Shown piece by piece: positions 34,864-44,377 of a DNA stretch of 64,000 bases. The notes under the pieces were generated by a model, which searched no databases, was not told the DNA's origin, and was given only the letters and a program-made list of their open reading frames with translations. The position numbers and the translations under genes are program-made. Every line of letters begins with the position of its first letter. The stretch's first letter is position 1. This stretch comes from an uncultured Myxococcales bacterium. GTDB lineage: Bacteria; Myxococcota_A; UBA9042. The stretch covers positions 62,001-126,000 of the forward strand of contig CAIMEY010000119.1 of NCBI GenBank assembly GCA_903840165.1. The letters are read 5' to 3'.

Positions 34864-34864
34864 C

Positions 34865-34954
34865 ATGACGCTCTACTGGATTGCCGGCGGCCTATCCGTT
34901 GGCCTTTTGCTCTACCTTTTTGTCGCCCTCCTTTTTCCGGAGAAGCTGTCATGA
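34865..34954 (+). CDS. kdpF: potassium-transporting ATPase subunit F
   Basis: 29-residue lipid-like stabilising subunit of the KdpFABC complex: one membrane helix (GGLSVGLLLYLFVALLFP) followed by EKLS, the typical KdpF ending (LL-x-PE-x). CAGGGAG sits nine bases upstream of the ATG, inside the end of the preceding small ORF. The kdpA ATG at 34951 overlaps its TGA, so the two are translationally coupled. Confidence 0.9.
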   Translation: MTLYWIAGGLSVGLLLYLFVALLFPEKLS

Positions 34955-36681
34955 CCGGCAATGCCATCTTGCAACTTGTCGTCTACTTGGCCGCGCTGCT
35001 CGCCTGCGTGCCGCTGCTAGGCGGTTACATGGCGCGCGTATACGAGGGCCAGCCGATCCGACTCGGGCGCGTGCTCGGGCCGCTGGAGCGCCTTATTTAC
35101 CGCCTCTCGGGCGTCAATCCAGACCAGGAGATGGCTTGGAAGCGCTACGCTTGGGCCACGCTGTGGTTCAACGTCGCTGGCGCCCTCGTCGTCTTCGCGA
35201 TCCAGCGCCTTCAGGGTGTACTGCCGCTCAATCCCCAAGGTTTCGCAGCCGTCGCGCCCGACCTCGCCTTCAACACGGCCAGCAGCTTTGCCTCCAACAC
35301 CAACTGGCAGTCCTACGGCGGCGAGACGACGCTGAGCCACTTTACGCAGATGGCCGCGCTGACCACGCAGAATTTTGTCTCGGCGGCGACCGGCATGGCC
35401 GTGCTGGTGGCGCTGATCCGTGGGCTTGCGCGCAAGTCTGGCACTACGCTGGGCAACTTCTGGGTCGATCTGGTGCGCACCACCCTTTACATCCTGCTGC
35501 CTCTGTCCGTTGTGTTCGCGCTGTTCCTGGTCGGTCAGGGCGTCGTGCAGACCTTCGACGCGTCAGCGACGGTGGACCTCCTAAATCCGCTCAAGGATGA
35601 CAAGGGCGCGAGCATCCTGACGCAAATCCTGGCCCTTGGCCCGGCGGCCTCGCAGATTGCCATCAAGCAGCTGGGTACCAATGGCGGCGGCTTCTTTAAT
35701 GCCAATTCCGCCCATCCGTTCGAAAACGCCACGGCGCTCGGCAACTTCGTCGAAGTGCTCGCCATCCTCCTCATCCCGGCGGCCCTCTGCGACACGTTCG
35801 GCCGCATGGTCAAGGACCGCCGCCAGGGCTTCGTCCTCCTTGCCGCCATGACCATCGTGTTCGTCGCCGTAACCCTGTTCGCCCTGTCGTTCGAGCACAG
35901 CCCCAACCCAGGCCTCGCAGGCCTGCACATCGATCAGAGCGTCGGCAACATGGAGGGAAAGGAAGTCCGCTTCGGCGCAACGGGATCCGCCATCTGGTCC
36001 ATCGTTACGACCGTGGCATCCAACGGCTCGGTCAACTCGATGCACGACAGCTTCACGCCCCTGGGCGGCATGTTGCCGATGTGGATGATTCAGCTCGGCG
36101 AGGTCATCTATGGCGGCGTCGGCTCGGGCCTCTACGGCATGCTGGTGTTCGCCATCATCGCCGTGTTCATCGCTGGCCTGATGGTCGGCCGGACGCCCGA
36201 GTACTTGGGCAAGAAGATCGAGCCGTTCGAGATGAAGATGGCGGCCCTGGTCATCCTGATCGTACCGGCGCTGGTGCTCGTGGGCGCGGCGGTCGCGGTG
36301 GTCGTCGAGCCAGGCACCAAGGCCATCGCCAACCCTGGCGCTCATGGCTTCTCCGAAATTCTCTACGCCTTCACTTCGGCAGCAAACAACAACGGCAGCG
36401 CGTTCGGCGGCTTGTCGGCAAATGCGCCGTTCTGGAACACCGCGCTCGGCATCTGTATGCTCGTCGGCCGCTTTTGGCTGATCGTGCCTGTGCTCGCCAT
36501 GGCCGGGTCGCTGGTAGGAAAGCAGCACATTCCGTCCGGCCCAGGCACGCTGCCGACGCACACACCGTTGTTTGTCATGCTCCTCATCGGCGTCGTCCTC
36601 TTGGTCGGCGCACTGACCTACGTCCCGGCGCTGGCCCTTGGCCCGGTCGCCGAGCACCTCTCGTTCGGAGTCACGCGATGA
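34951..36681 (+). CDS. kdpA: potassium-transporting ATPase potassium-binding subunit
   Basis: 576-residue channel-like subunit of the high-affinity K+ pump, related to the SKT superfamily. The selectivity-filter regions are clear: [54 protein letters not shown] and [16 protein letters not shown]. Ten hydrophobic helices span the protein, matching E. coli KdpA in length. It begins inside the kdpF stop and ends in ATGA shared with kdpB, so the pump subunits are made by coupled translation. Confidence 0.98.
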   Translation: MTGNAILQLVVYLAALLACVPLLGGYMARVYEGQPIRLGRVLGPLERLIYRLSGVNPDQEMAWKRYAWATLWFNVAGALVVFAIQRLQGVLPLNPQGFAAVAPDLAFNTASSFASNTNWQSYGGETTLSHFTQMAALTTQNFVSAATGMAVLVALIRGLARKSGTTLGNFWVDLVRTTLYILLPLSVVFALFLVGQGVVQTFDASATVDLLNPLKDDKGASILTQILALGPAASQIAIKQLGTNGGGFFNANSAHPFENATALGNFVEVLAILLIPAALCDTFGRMVKDRRQGFVLLAAMTIVFVAVTLFALSFEHSPNPGLAGLHIDQSVGNMEGKEVRFGATGSAIWSIVTTVASNGSVNSMHDSFTPLGGMLPMWMIQLGEVIYGGVGSGLYGMLVFAIIAVFIAGLMVGRTPEYLGKKIEPFEMKMAALVILIVPALVLVGAAVAVVVEPGTKAIANPGAHGFSEILYAFTSAANNNGSAFGGLSANAPFWNTALGICMLVGRFWLIVPVLAMAGSLVGKQHIPSGPGTLPTHTPLFVMLLIGVVLLVGALTYVPALALGPVAEHLSFGVTR

Positions 36682-38759
36682 GCACCCAACACAATGAAGC
36701 GCGGCCGTTGTTCGAGCCGCACATCGTCCGGCGCGCGCTGGTCGATTCCTTCCGCAAACTCAATCCGCGCCATCAGCTGCGCAACCCGGTGATGTTCGTC
36801 GTCTGGGTCGGCAGCGTGATGACGTCCGCCCTGACCATCCAGGCGCTGATCGGCAAGGGCGAAGCGCCTGCGTGGTTCATCGCCACGGTGTCGATCTGGC
36901 TGTGGTTCACGGTGCTATTTGCCAACTTCGCGGAAGCCATGGCTGAAGGCCGCGGCAAGGCGCAAGCCGACACGCTGCGCAAGGCGCGCAAGGATATCCT
37001 GGCGCACCGCCTGACTGGGCCTGGCCGCGAACGCACGGGCAAGACGGAGGACATCCCCGCGTCGTCGTTGCGCAAGGGTGATCTGGTGCTGTGCGAGCCC
37101 GGCGACTTCGTGCCCTGCGATGGCGACGTCATCGAAGGCGTCGCGTCGGTCGACGAGAGCGCCATCACCGGCGAATCCGCCCCCGTCATCCGCGAATCCG
37201 GCGGCGACCGCAGCGCCGTCACCGGCGGCACACGCGTGCTGTCGGACTGGATCGTCGTGCTCATCACCGCCAATCCCGGTGAGACGTTCCTCGACCGCAT
37301 GATCAGCCTGGTGGAAGGCGCCAAGCGCCAGAAGACGCCCAACGAAATCGCGTTGGACATCCTGCTCGCGGCGCTGACGCTGGTGTTCCTGCTGGCGACC
37401 GTGACCTTGCTGCCGTATTCGCTGTTTGCCGTGGCGCAGGCGGGCAAGGGCGAGGCGGTGACGGTGACGGCACTGATCGCGCTGCTGGTGTGCCTGATTC
37501 CGACGACGATTGGCGGCCTTCTGTCGGCCATCGGCATCGCCGGAATGGACCGGATGCTGCAAGCCAACGTCATCGCGACGTCGGGTCGTGCAGTCGAGGC
37601 GGCGGGCGACATCGACGTGCTGCTGCTGGACAAAACTGGCACGATCACGCTGGGCAATCGGCAGGCTGCCGCGTTCCTGCCCGCCGAGGGTGTGAGCGAC
37701 AAGGACCTCGCCGACGCCGCGCAACTCGCCTCGCTGGCCGATGAGACGCCCGAGGGCCGCAGCATCGTCGTGCTCGCCAAGGAGAAGTTCGGCATCCGCG
37801 AACGCGATGTGCACACCTTGGGGGCAACGTTCGTGGCGTTCTCGGCGCAGACACGCATGAGCGGCGTCGACCTTGCGGACCGCGCCATCCGCAAGGGCGC
37901 CGCCGACTCGATCGAGCGCTACGTCAAGGAACAGGGCGGGTCCTTCCCGAAGGATGTGCGTGCCACGGTGGACGAGGTCGCGCGCGGCGGCGGGACCCCT
38001 TTGGTGGTCGCGGCGGGCGCCAACGTGCTGGGCGTGGTGCAGCTCAAGGACATCGTCAAGGGCGGCATTAAGGAGCGCTTTGCCGAGATGCGCGCCATCG
38101 GCATCAAGACCGTCATGATCACCGGCGACAATCCGCTGACCGCTGCCGCCATCGCGGCCGAGGCTGGCGTCGACGACTTCCTGGCGCAGGCGACACCGGA
38201 GGACAAGCTCAAGCTCATCCGCGAGTACCAGGCCGGCGGCCACCTCGTCGCGATGACCGGCGATGGCACCAACGACGCGCCGGCGCTGGCCCAAGCCGAC
38301 GTCGCCGTGGCGATGAACACGGGCACGCAAGCGGCCAAAGAGGCCGGCAACATGGTCGATCTCGACAGCAACCCGACAAAGCTGCTCGACATCGTCTACA
38401 TCGGCAAGCAGATGCTGATGACGCGCGGTGCGCTCACGACATTCTCGATCGCCAACGATGTCGCCAAGTACTTCGCGATCATCCCGGCGATGTTCATCGC
38501 CACCTATCCGCCGCTGGCGCGCCTCAATGTCATGGGCCTACACTCGCCATCGAGCGCGATCCTGGCGGCGGTCATCTTCAACGCGCTCATCATCGTCGCG
38601 CTGATTCCCCTGGCCCTGCGCGGCGTTCAGTACCGGCCTCTGCCGGCCAGCGTGCTCCTCAAGCGCAACCTGTGGGTGTATGGTGCCGGCGGCATCGTCG
38701 TCCCGTTCATCGGCATCAAGATCATCGACCTCTGCCTCACCGCCATCGGCATGGTGTAG
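36678..38759 (+). CDS. kdpB: potassium-transporting P-type ATPase catalytic subunit
   Basis: 693-residue P-type ATPase that drives K+ uptake. The phosphorylated Asp is in [12 protein letters not shown] at about residue 318. Other P-type motifs are [11 protein letters not shown] (actuator TGES), KTPNEIAL, the nucleotide-binding segment, and [16 protein letters not shown] in the P domain, ending with [14 protein letters not shown]. The first codon overlaps the kdpA stop (ATGA at 36678-36681). The reading frame continues upstream into kdpA without a stop, but this is only an overlapping open frame. Codon third positions look more GC-rich than in flanking genes, as discussed in the findings. Confidence 0.98.
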   Translation: MSTQHNEARPLFEPHIVRRALVDSFRKLNPRHQLRNPVMFVVWVGSVMTSALTIQALIGKGEAPAWFIATVSIWLWFTVLFANFAEAMAEGRGKAQADTLRKARKDILAHRLTGPGRERTGKTEDIPASSLRKGDLVLCEPGDFVPCDGDVIEGVASVDESAITGESAPVIRESGGDRSAVTGGTRVLSDWIVVLITANPGETFLDRMISLVEGAKRQKTPNEIALDILLAALTLVFLLATVTLLPYSLFAVAQAGKGEAVTVTALIALLVCLIPTTIGGLLSAIGIAGMDRMLQANVIATSGRAVEAAGDIDVLLLDKTGTITLGNRQAAAFLPAEGVSDKDLADAAQLASLADETPEGRSIVVLAKEKFGIRERDVHTLGATFVAFSAQTRMSGVDLADRAIRKGAADSIERYVKEQGGSFPKDVRATVDEVARGGGTPLVVAAGANVLGVVQLKDIVKGGIKERFAEMRAIGIKTVMITGDNPLTAAAIAAEAGVDDFLAQATPEDKLKLIREYQAGGHLVAMTGDGTNDAPALAQADVAVAMNTGTQAAKEAGNMVDLDSNPTKLLDIVYIGKQMLMTRGALTTFSIANDVAKYFAIIPAMFIATYPPLARLNVMGLHSPSSAILAAVIFNALIIVALIPLALRGVQYRPLPASVLLKRNLWVYGAGGIVVPFIGIKIIDLCLTAIGMV

Positions 38760-38768
38760 GAGTTTGTC

Positions 38769-39338
38769 ATGCTTACAGAAATTCGACCTGCACTCCTGGT
38801 TCTCCTCCTGCTGACCCTGCTGACCGGCATCGCCTACCCGCTGGCGGTCACCGGCATCGCTCAAGTCGCCATGCCGGCCAAGGCCAATGGCAGCCTCGTG
38901 ATCACGAACGGAAAGACCGTGGGCTCTTCGCTCATCGGCCAGTGCTGGGACGATCCCAAATGGTTCTGGGGCCGGCCTTCGGCCACGACGCCAGCGTGCA
39001 ACGGCGCGGCCTCGTCGGGCTCCAACCTCGGGCCGTCGAACCCGGCACTGCGCGAGGCGGTGCAAAAGCGCATCGAGGCGCTGCAGCAGGCCGATCCCAC
39101 GGCCAAAGACCTCGTGCCGGCAGATCTGGTGACAACATCGGCCAGCGGCCTGGATCCCGACATTAGCCCGGAAGCCGCGTACTTTCAGGTGCATCGCGTG
39201 GCACTGTCCCGGGGGCTTGGGGACGATGCAGTGCGCAAGTTGGTGGAGCAGCATGTGACGCCGCGCTGGCTCGGCCTGTTCGGTGAACCCCATGTCCAGG
39301 TCCTGCAACTGAACTTAGCCCTTGAACAAGGACACTAG
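38769..39338 (+). CDS. kdpC: potassium-transporting ATPase subunit C
   Basis: 189-residue subunit with one N-terminal membrane helix (ALLVLLLLTLLTGIAYPLAV) and a periplasmic domain that helps K+ capture. Family segments include GSLVITNGKTVGSSLIGQ, FWGRPSATTPACNGAASSG, SNLGPSNPALREAV and SGLDPDISPEAAYFQ. AGGAG lies seven bases upstream of the ATG, nine bases after the kdpB stop. kdpD follows immediately. Confidence 0.97.
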   Translation: MLTEIRPALLVLLLLTLLTGIAYPLAVTGIAQVAMPAKANGSLVITNGKTVGSSLIGQCWDDPKWFWGRPSATTPACNGAASSGSNLGPSNPALREAVQKRIEALQQADPTAKDLVPADLVTTSASGLDPDISPEAAYFQVHRVALSRGLGDDAVRKLVEQHVTPRWLGLFGEPHVQVLQLNLALEQGH

Positions 39339-39342
39339 GACC

Positions 39343-42027
39343 ATGCCCGAACACCGCTCCAATCCAGACGAATTACTGCGCCGCATCCAGGTTCAGGCTG
39401 TCATGGCTGGTCGTGCGCGGTTCAAGATCTTCTTTGGCGCATCGCCGGGGGTGGGCAAGACCTACGCGATGTTGGAAGCGGCCCAGCGCGCACGCAGCGA
39501 AGGGCACGATGTGGTCGTCGGGCTGGCCGAAACCCACGGCCGCATCGAGACGATGGCCCTTCTGCAGGGCTTGGAGGTGCTGCCTCGCCGCACCGTGCTC
39601 CACCGGGGTCGCTCGCTCGCGGAGTTCGATCTCGACGCTGCGCTGCGGCGCAAGCCAGCGCTTTTGCTGGTCGACGAGTTGGCCCACACCAATGCACCCG
39701 GCAGTCGCCACCCGAAGCGCTGGCAGGACGTGAGCGAACTACTGCAAGCTGGTATCGACGTCTGGTCGACACTCAACGTCCAACACCTTGAAAGTCTTAA
39801 TGATGTGGTGGCGCAGATTTCCGGCGTGCGGGTCCGCGAGACGCTCCCCGATTCGATGTTGGAGCGCGCCGATGAGGTCGAACTGGTCGATCTGCCACCG
39901 GATGCGCTGCTGGAGCGGCTGCGCGAGGGCCGGGTCTACGCACCCGACCAAGCGAGTCGAGCCGAAGGTGGCTTCTTCAAGCGCGGCAATCTCTTGGCGT
40001 TGCGGGAACTTGCCCTTCGGCGCACGGCCGAACGCGTGGAGACCGATGTCCTGGCGCATCGGCGTGATCAGGGTATCGACGCAACCTGGCCGGTGGCCGA
40101 GCACATCGTCGTTTGTGCGGGTCCGACCGCGTCCTCCGCGGACCTGATTCGGGCGGCCAAGCGCATGGCAGCAGGCTTGCGTGCCCGGTGGACGGCCGTC
40201 AGCGTCGAACTGCCCCACGTTGCGCTCAGCGCCGCTGGTCAGCAGAGGTTGCGAGACAACCTGAGGCTGGCCGAGCAGTTGGGCGCGCAGGTAGCTGTAC
40301 TTAGTGGTACGCGCGTGAGCGATGCCCTTCTGTCCTGGGCGCGTACGAACAACGTCACGCGAATCATCCTGGGCAAGCCAACCCATCCACGTTGGCGCGA
40401 TATCCTGTATGGTTCCGTGCTCGACGAGGTGGTGCGCGGCAGCGGCGACATTGATGTTCATGCGATTTCCCCGGAGACGAACACCAAGCCTGGGGGCGCA
40501 GCCGCCGAGCGGCAGATCCAACCGGCGACGCGCTGGCGTGACTACGGGTTTGCAATCGCGGTGATGGTGCTGACAACCGGCCTGGATGCGCTATTGCACG
40601 GGTTGCTCGAGACCTCTGAACTGGTAATGGTCTACTTGCTCGGCGTGGTGCTGGTGTCCACCCGGGTCGGGCGTGGTCCATCCCTGCTGGCTGCGGCGCT
40701 GGCGGTGCTGGGCTATGACTTCTTCTTCGTTCCGCCGCGCTTCACCTTTGCAGTCAGCGATACCCGCTACTTCCTGACGTTTGCCGTACTGTTTGTCGTC
40801 GGCGTTGTCATCAGCGGATTGACCGCCCGCGTGCGCGGCCAAGCGACCCACGCCCGCGCCCGCGAGCAGCGTACCGCCGCGCTCTACGCCCTATCGCGGG
40901 AACTCGCCAGCGCCCGCGAACTCGGCGAGGTCATTGCTTCGGCCCGCAGTCACGTTGGCGGTCTGTTCGACGTCGGACTCGCCTTGCTGCCGGCCGTTGC
41001 GGACCGACAATTAGCTGAACTGCCAGTGCACACCGATTTCGCATTCGACGAACGTGACCGAAGCGTGGCCGTTTGGGTGTTTGAGCATGATAGGGCCGCG
41101 GGGCTCAGCACCGACACACTGCCGTCGGCACGCTGCCTCTTTCTGCCCTTGTCCTCCGCCGGGCACCAATTGGGCGTGCTTGGTATTCTGCCGGGCGATC
41201 CCTCCCGGCTGCTGGACACGGCTCAGCGCCAACTGCTTGATACCTTTGTCAACCAGATCGCGCTCGCCATGGAACGAATTGCGCTTGAGGCGCAGGCGCA
41301 GGCTGCACGTCGGCACGCCGAGCGCCAAGAACTACGCAACACGCTGTTGTCCTCTGTATCTCATGATTTACGCACGCCGCTGGCCGCGATTACCGGATCG
41401 GCGACGACGATGCTGGGCGATGCTGCCCTGACGCCAGCGGTGCGAAAGGAACTTCTCGAGACGGTACGCGAAGAGGCCGAGCGTCTGAACCGGCTGGTTG
41501 GCAACCTGCTCGACATGACACGCCTGGAATCTGGCGGGCTGCTGCCCAAGAAAGACTGGATTCCGTTGGAGGAAGTGGTCGGCAGTGCGCTCGACCGCGC
41601 GGGGCACACGCTGCATGGGCACGAAGTTCAGGTCAGGCTCGCCCCCGACCTGCCGCTCCTTGAGCTGGACGGGGTTCTGATTGAACAAGTGTTGCTCAAC
41701 TTACTGGACAATGCTGTGAAATATACCACACCGGAGACAGCGATTGAAATCTCCGCCCATGTCCAGTCTGACCACGTGGTCGTCGAGGTGGCCGACCGCG
41801 GTCCGGGCCTGCCCGAAGGCACCCAGAGCCGGATCTTCGACAAGTTCTTCCGCGCTCCATCCGGCACAGGTGCCCGCGGCACTGGCCTCGGGCTCGCCAT
41901 CGTGCACGGCATTGTCACCGCCCATGGCGGCACGGTCTCGGCCTCCAACCGCAGCGGTGGGGGCGCGGTGTTTCGCTTTACCTTGCCCACCGAAGCCTCT
42001 CCACCGGCCATGCCGCAAGAAGATTGA
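39343..42027 (+). CDS. kdpD: osmosensitive potassium-channel sensor histidine kinase
   Basis: 894-residue sensor for the kdp operon. The N-terminal KdpD domain has Walker A (GASPGVGKTYAML) and DELAHTNAPGSRHPKRWQDV, then a universal-stress-type domain (VCAGPTASSADLIRAAKRMA, with the IILGKPTHPRW phosphate loop). Four membrane helices at about 400-500 (LVMVYLLGVVLVSTRVGRG, YDFFFVPPRFTF) are followed by a GAF-like segment, HisKA with SVSHDLRTPLAAI (His about 673) and a HATPase domain (NLLDNAVKYT, DRGPGLPEG, GTGLGLAIV). The ATG at 39343 follows AGGACC; an in-frame upstream start at 39322 would overlap kdpC. It phosphorylates KdpE, encoded next. Confidence 0.97.
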   Translation: MPEHRSNPDELLRRIQVQAVMAGRARFKIFFGASPGVGKTYAMLEAAQRARSEGHDVVVGLAETHGRIETMALLQGLEVLPRRTVLHRGRSLAEFDLDAALRRKPALLLVDELAHTNAPGSRHPKRWQDVSELLQAGIDVWSTLNVQHLESLNDVVAQISGVRVRETLPDSMLERADEVELVDLPPDALLERLREGRVYAPDQASRAEGGFFKRGNLLALRELALRRTAERVETDVLAHRRDQGIDATWPVAEHIVVCAGPTASSADLIRAAKRMAAGLRARWTAVSVELPHVALSAAGQQRLRDNLRLAEQLGAQVAVLSGTRVSDALLSWARTNNVTRIILGKPTHPRWRDILYGSVLDEVVRGSGDIDVHAISPETNTKPGGAAAERQIQPATRWRDYGFAIAVMVLTTGLDALLHGLLETSELVMVYLLGVVLVSTRVGRGPSLLAAALAVLGYDFFFVPPRFTFAVSDTRYFLTFAVLFVVGVVISGLTARVRGQATHARAREQRTAALYALSRELASARELGEVIASARSHVGGLFDVGLALLPAVADRQLAELPVHTDFAFDERDRSVAVWVFEHDRAAGLSTDTLPSARCLFLPLSSAGHQLGVLGILPGDPSRLLDTAQRQLLDTFVNQIALAMERIALEAQAQAARRHAERQELRNTLLSSVSHDLRTPLAAITGSATTMLGDAALTPAVRKELLETVREEAERLNRLVGNLLDMTRLESGGLLPKKDWIPLEEVVGSALDRAGHTLHGHEVQVRLAPDLPLLELDGVLIEQVLLNLLDNAVKYTTPETAIEISAHVQSDHVVVEVADRGPGLPEGTQSRIFDKFFRAPSGTGARGTGLGLAIVHGIVTAHGGTVSASNRSGGGAVFRFTLPTEASPPAMPQED

Positions 42028-42033
42028 GGTTTC

Positions 42034-42732
42034 ATGGAGACATCAGACGCCCTGGTGCTGATGGTGGAGGATGAACCGCAGATGCGCCGCTTTCTCCACG
42101 CCACGCTGACTAGCCACGGCTACCGCGCCGTGGAGGCGGCAACGGGTGAGGCGGCCATCGTCCAGGCGACGCAGTGCAACCCGGACCTTGTGCTGCTGGA
42201 CCTCGGACTGCCGGATATGGACGGCCTGGAAGTGACGCGGCGGCTGCGTGAATGGAGCGCCGTGCCCATCCTGGTGATTTCGGCGCGCGGTCAGGAAGGC
42301 GACAAGATTGCGGCACTCGATGGCGGCGCGGATGATTACCTGACCAAGCCCTTCGGCGCCGGCGAGTTGTTGGCACGGATCCGCGTGGCATTGCGCCATG
42401 CCCAGCGAGGCCCCGACGCCGTGTCAGTGAGTCATTTCGGCGATATTGTGGTTGATTTTGGCAAGCGCTTGGTTCTGAGGGCCGGGCAACCGGTCCACCT
42501 GACACCACTGGAGTATAAGCTGCTGATTGTGCTGCTCAAGAACGCGGGCAAGGTCCTGACACACCGGCAATTGCTGCGCGAAGTATGGGGACCCCATGCC
42601 GCGAGTCAGACGCATTACCTCCGTGTTTACATGGCACAATTGCGGCTCAAGTTGGAAGCAGAAGCGGCGCGGCCGCGCTGGCTGACGACCGAGCCGGGGG
42701 TGGGCTATCGGCTGCGCCTGCCCGAGCCATGA
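42034..42732 (+). CDS. kdpE: KDP operon response regulator
   Basis: 232-residue OmpR/PhoB-type regulator. The receiver domain has the acidic pair EDE (about 12-14), phosphorylated Asp56 in LVLLDLGLPDMDG, and Lys in YLTKPFG. The C-terminal winged-helix domain (VHLTPLEYKLLIVLLKN, then LREVWGPHA and HYLRVYMAQLRLKLE) is typical KdpE. GAGG lies upstream of the ATG, six bases after kdpD. It should activate transcription from the promoter before 34771 at low K+ or high osmolarity. Confidence 0.97.
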   Translation: METSDALVLMVEDEPQMRRFLHATLTSHGYRAVEAATGEAAIVQATQCNPDLVLLDLGLPDMDGLEVTRRLREWSAVPILVISARGQEGDKIAALDGGADDYLTKPFGAGELLARIRVALRHAQRGPDAVSVSHFGDIVVDFGKRLVLRAGQPVHLTPLEYKLLIVLLKNAGKVLTHRQLLREVWGPHAASQTHYLRVYMAQLRLKLEAEAARPRWLTTEPGVGYRLRLPEP

Positions 42733-42975
42733 ATTCGGCCAAAAACCCTGGGCGGCCCACAGCCGCTGGCTAGACGCGGCACCAGCTACGCCGGTACGCA
42801 TTGGGAAGAGCTCGTTTGGAAGCCACTCCGCGGGGTTGAGCACATCCGAATCGGACCGCAGCCCCGCCCGCGAGACACTGCAAGCGAGGTCCAAACCGAG
42901 GGTGGACTGTGAAGGCTTGCCTTCGGCAGGAATCCAAGGTGGCAGGTTGGCCTCCCACGGCGAATTTCGCCAACC

Positions 42976-44052
42976 TCAACCCGCGTAGTCGGTATACCCT
43001 TGAGGACCGGGCGTATAGAACGTAGCGAAATCAGGAGGTACAAGCGCTGCGTCTTGCTCCAGCTTGGCCACCAGGTTCGGATTGGCGATGAATGCACGGC
43101 CAAATCCGATGAGATCAGCGCGACCGGCCCGCAGTTCCGCTTCGGCGCTGTGGCCATCGAAGCCGCCACAGAGGATAATCGTGCCGCCAAAGCCTTTGCG
43201 TATCGCGGCCTTGATGCTGGCTGGCACGGCTGGAGCGCCCATCGAACTATGGTCGGCTAGGTGGACGTAGGCCAGGCCAAGCTTGCCTAACTCGGCAGCG
43301 AGGGTGGTGTACAGCGCGTCGGTATCTGCGTCTGTATTCATGCCGTTGAACACGCCGTAGGGTGACAGACGGATGGCCACGCGGTCGGCACCGATGCGAG
43401 CAACAGACCTCTTAACGGCCTCCAGCGCAAAGCGAATGCGGTTTTCGACCGAGCCACCCCAGCGGTCGGTGCGCACGTTGGAGGCGGCATTGAGGAACTG
43501 ATCGATCAGGTAGCCATTGGCGCCATGGAGCTCGACGCCGTCAAATCCAGCTTCCACAGCATTAGCCGCTGCTTGTGCGTATTCTTCAAGCGTTGCCTCA
43601 ATTTGCGCCTCGTTCATCGCTGTTGGCAGCGTCGGCGGGAGGTTGCCTTGGCCGTCGACATAGACATCCGCCGGCAGCGCAATCGCCGAAGGCGCAAGCA
43701 CCGTGGCCCCGGCCGGCAGATTGTTCTGATGCGACACGCGGCCCGTGTGCATGAACTGCGCGAACATATGGCCACCTTTGGCATGGACTGCATCGGTTAC
43801 CTGGCGCCATGCCGCGACCTGGGCCTGATTGAAAATGCCGGGTATGCGCGCAGCACCCAGGCCGTTGGGCGAAGGGGAAATTCCCTCAGAAATGATGAGG
43901 CCGGCACTGGCGCGTTGGTCGTAGTAAGAGGTCAGCAACTCATTGGGAACATTACCTAATGCCCGGTTGCGGGTCATCGGTGCCATCACCACGCGGCTGC
44001 AAAGGGTGATGCGACCGAGGCGGTAGGGCTGTAGCAGAAGCAACTGACTCAT
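42976..44052 (-). CDS. Old Yellow Enzyme-family alkene reductase
   Basis: 358-residue FMN enzyme of the NADH:flavin oxidoreductase family (NemA/xenobiotic reductase-like) that reduces activated alkenes such as N-ethylmaleimide and enones. Motifs are VMAPMTRNRA, ISEGI, AQFMHTGRVSH, the substrate-binding His/Asn pair in GVELHGANGYLIDQFLN, and RTDRWGGSVENR, ending in GFGRAFIANPNL and TDYAG. The start at 44052 has GGAG nine bases upstream; the open frame to 44196 has no coding features. It is convergent with kdpE and stands alone. Confidence 0.93.
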   Translation of the reverse strand: MSQLLLLQPYRLGRITLCSRVVMAPMTRNRALGNVPNELLTSYYDQRASAGLIISEGISPSPNGLGAARIPGIFNQAQVAAWRQVTDAVHAKGGHMFAQFMHTGRVSHQNNLPAGATVLAPSAIALPADVYVDGQGNLPPTLPTAMNEAQIEATLEEYAQAAANAVEAGFDGVELHGANGYLIDQFLNAASNVRTDRWGGSVENRIRFALEAVKRSVARIGADRVAIRLSPYGVFNGMNTDADTDALYTTLAAELGKLGLAYVHLADHSSMGAPAVPASIKAAIRKGFGGTIILCGGFDGHSAEAELRAGRADLIGFGRAFIANPNLVAKLEQDAALVPPDFATFYTPGPQGYTDYAG

Positions 44053-44372
44053 GGGGTAGGCTCCGTGACGGTGACGCACAATGCTGGTGCGGACGTCAAG
44101 GTAGCCGCGTAGTGCGTCCCGACAAGGGGGGGCGTGGCACAAGACTGTTCGCGTGGTGGGATAATCGGGGCTGGAGGCTGGGAGGTCTGTGCTCAATCAA
44201 GCCGAAGTTGCTTGTCACTCCACATGCCGCCTAGTGGGCCTCAACATCGCGTCGTCAAAGGCTAACTCGCCCCTTGGCGAGGCCATGCACTGGCCTATTG
44301 GACTGCTTCAATCTTGCACGGAGCCCAACCAGCCAACAACTCGCGTCGGCATTGTGCCATAACTACTTGTAG
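44053..44372. other. intergenic stretch downstream of the TPR-PEGA gene
   Basis: 320 bases with no convincing gene on either strand. It should hold the promoter of the OYE gene (minus, start 44052) and the terminator of the PEGA/TPR gene (minus, stop 44373). The only structure I see is the hairpin at 44360-44377, listed separately, and a GGCC-flanked imperfect repeat near 44280-44296. Confidence 0.45.
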
Positions 44373-44377
44373 TTACG
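44360..44377. repeat. short hairpin element, copy 1
   Basis: TAACTACTTGTAGTTACG. TAACTA and TAGTTA pair as a 6-bp stem around a CTTG tetraloop. The element overlaps the stop codon of the minus-strand PEGA/TPR gene. An 18-base sequence differing at two positions occurs at 61521-61538, also at the end of a minus-strand gene, so this may be a small dispersed repeat or terminator-like element. Confidence 0.45.

Noticed and set aside
36081-36677. Upstream extension of the kdpB frame into kdpA
   Set aside because: The open frame runs through kdpA, but the ATGA overlap at 36678 and the KdpB N-terminus fix the start.
36915-38330. 471-codon antisense open frame inside kdpB
   Set aside because: It lies wholly within kdpB, has no ribosome-binding site and no domain. 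High third-position GC explains it.
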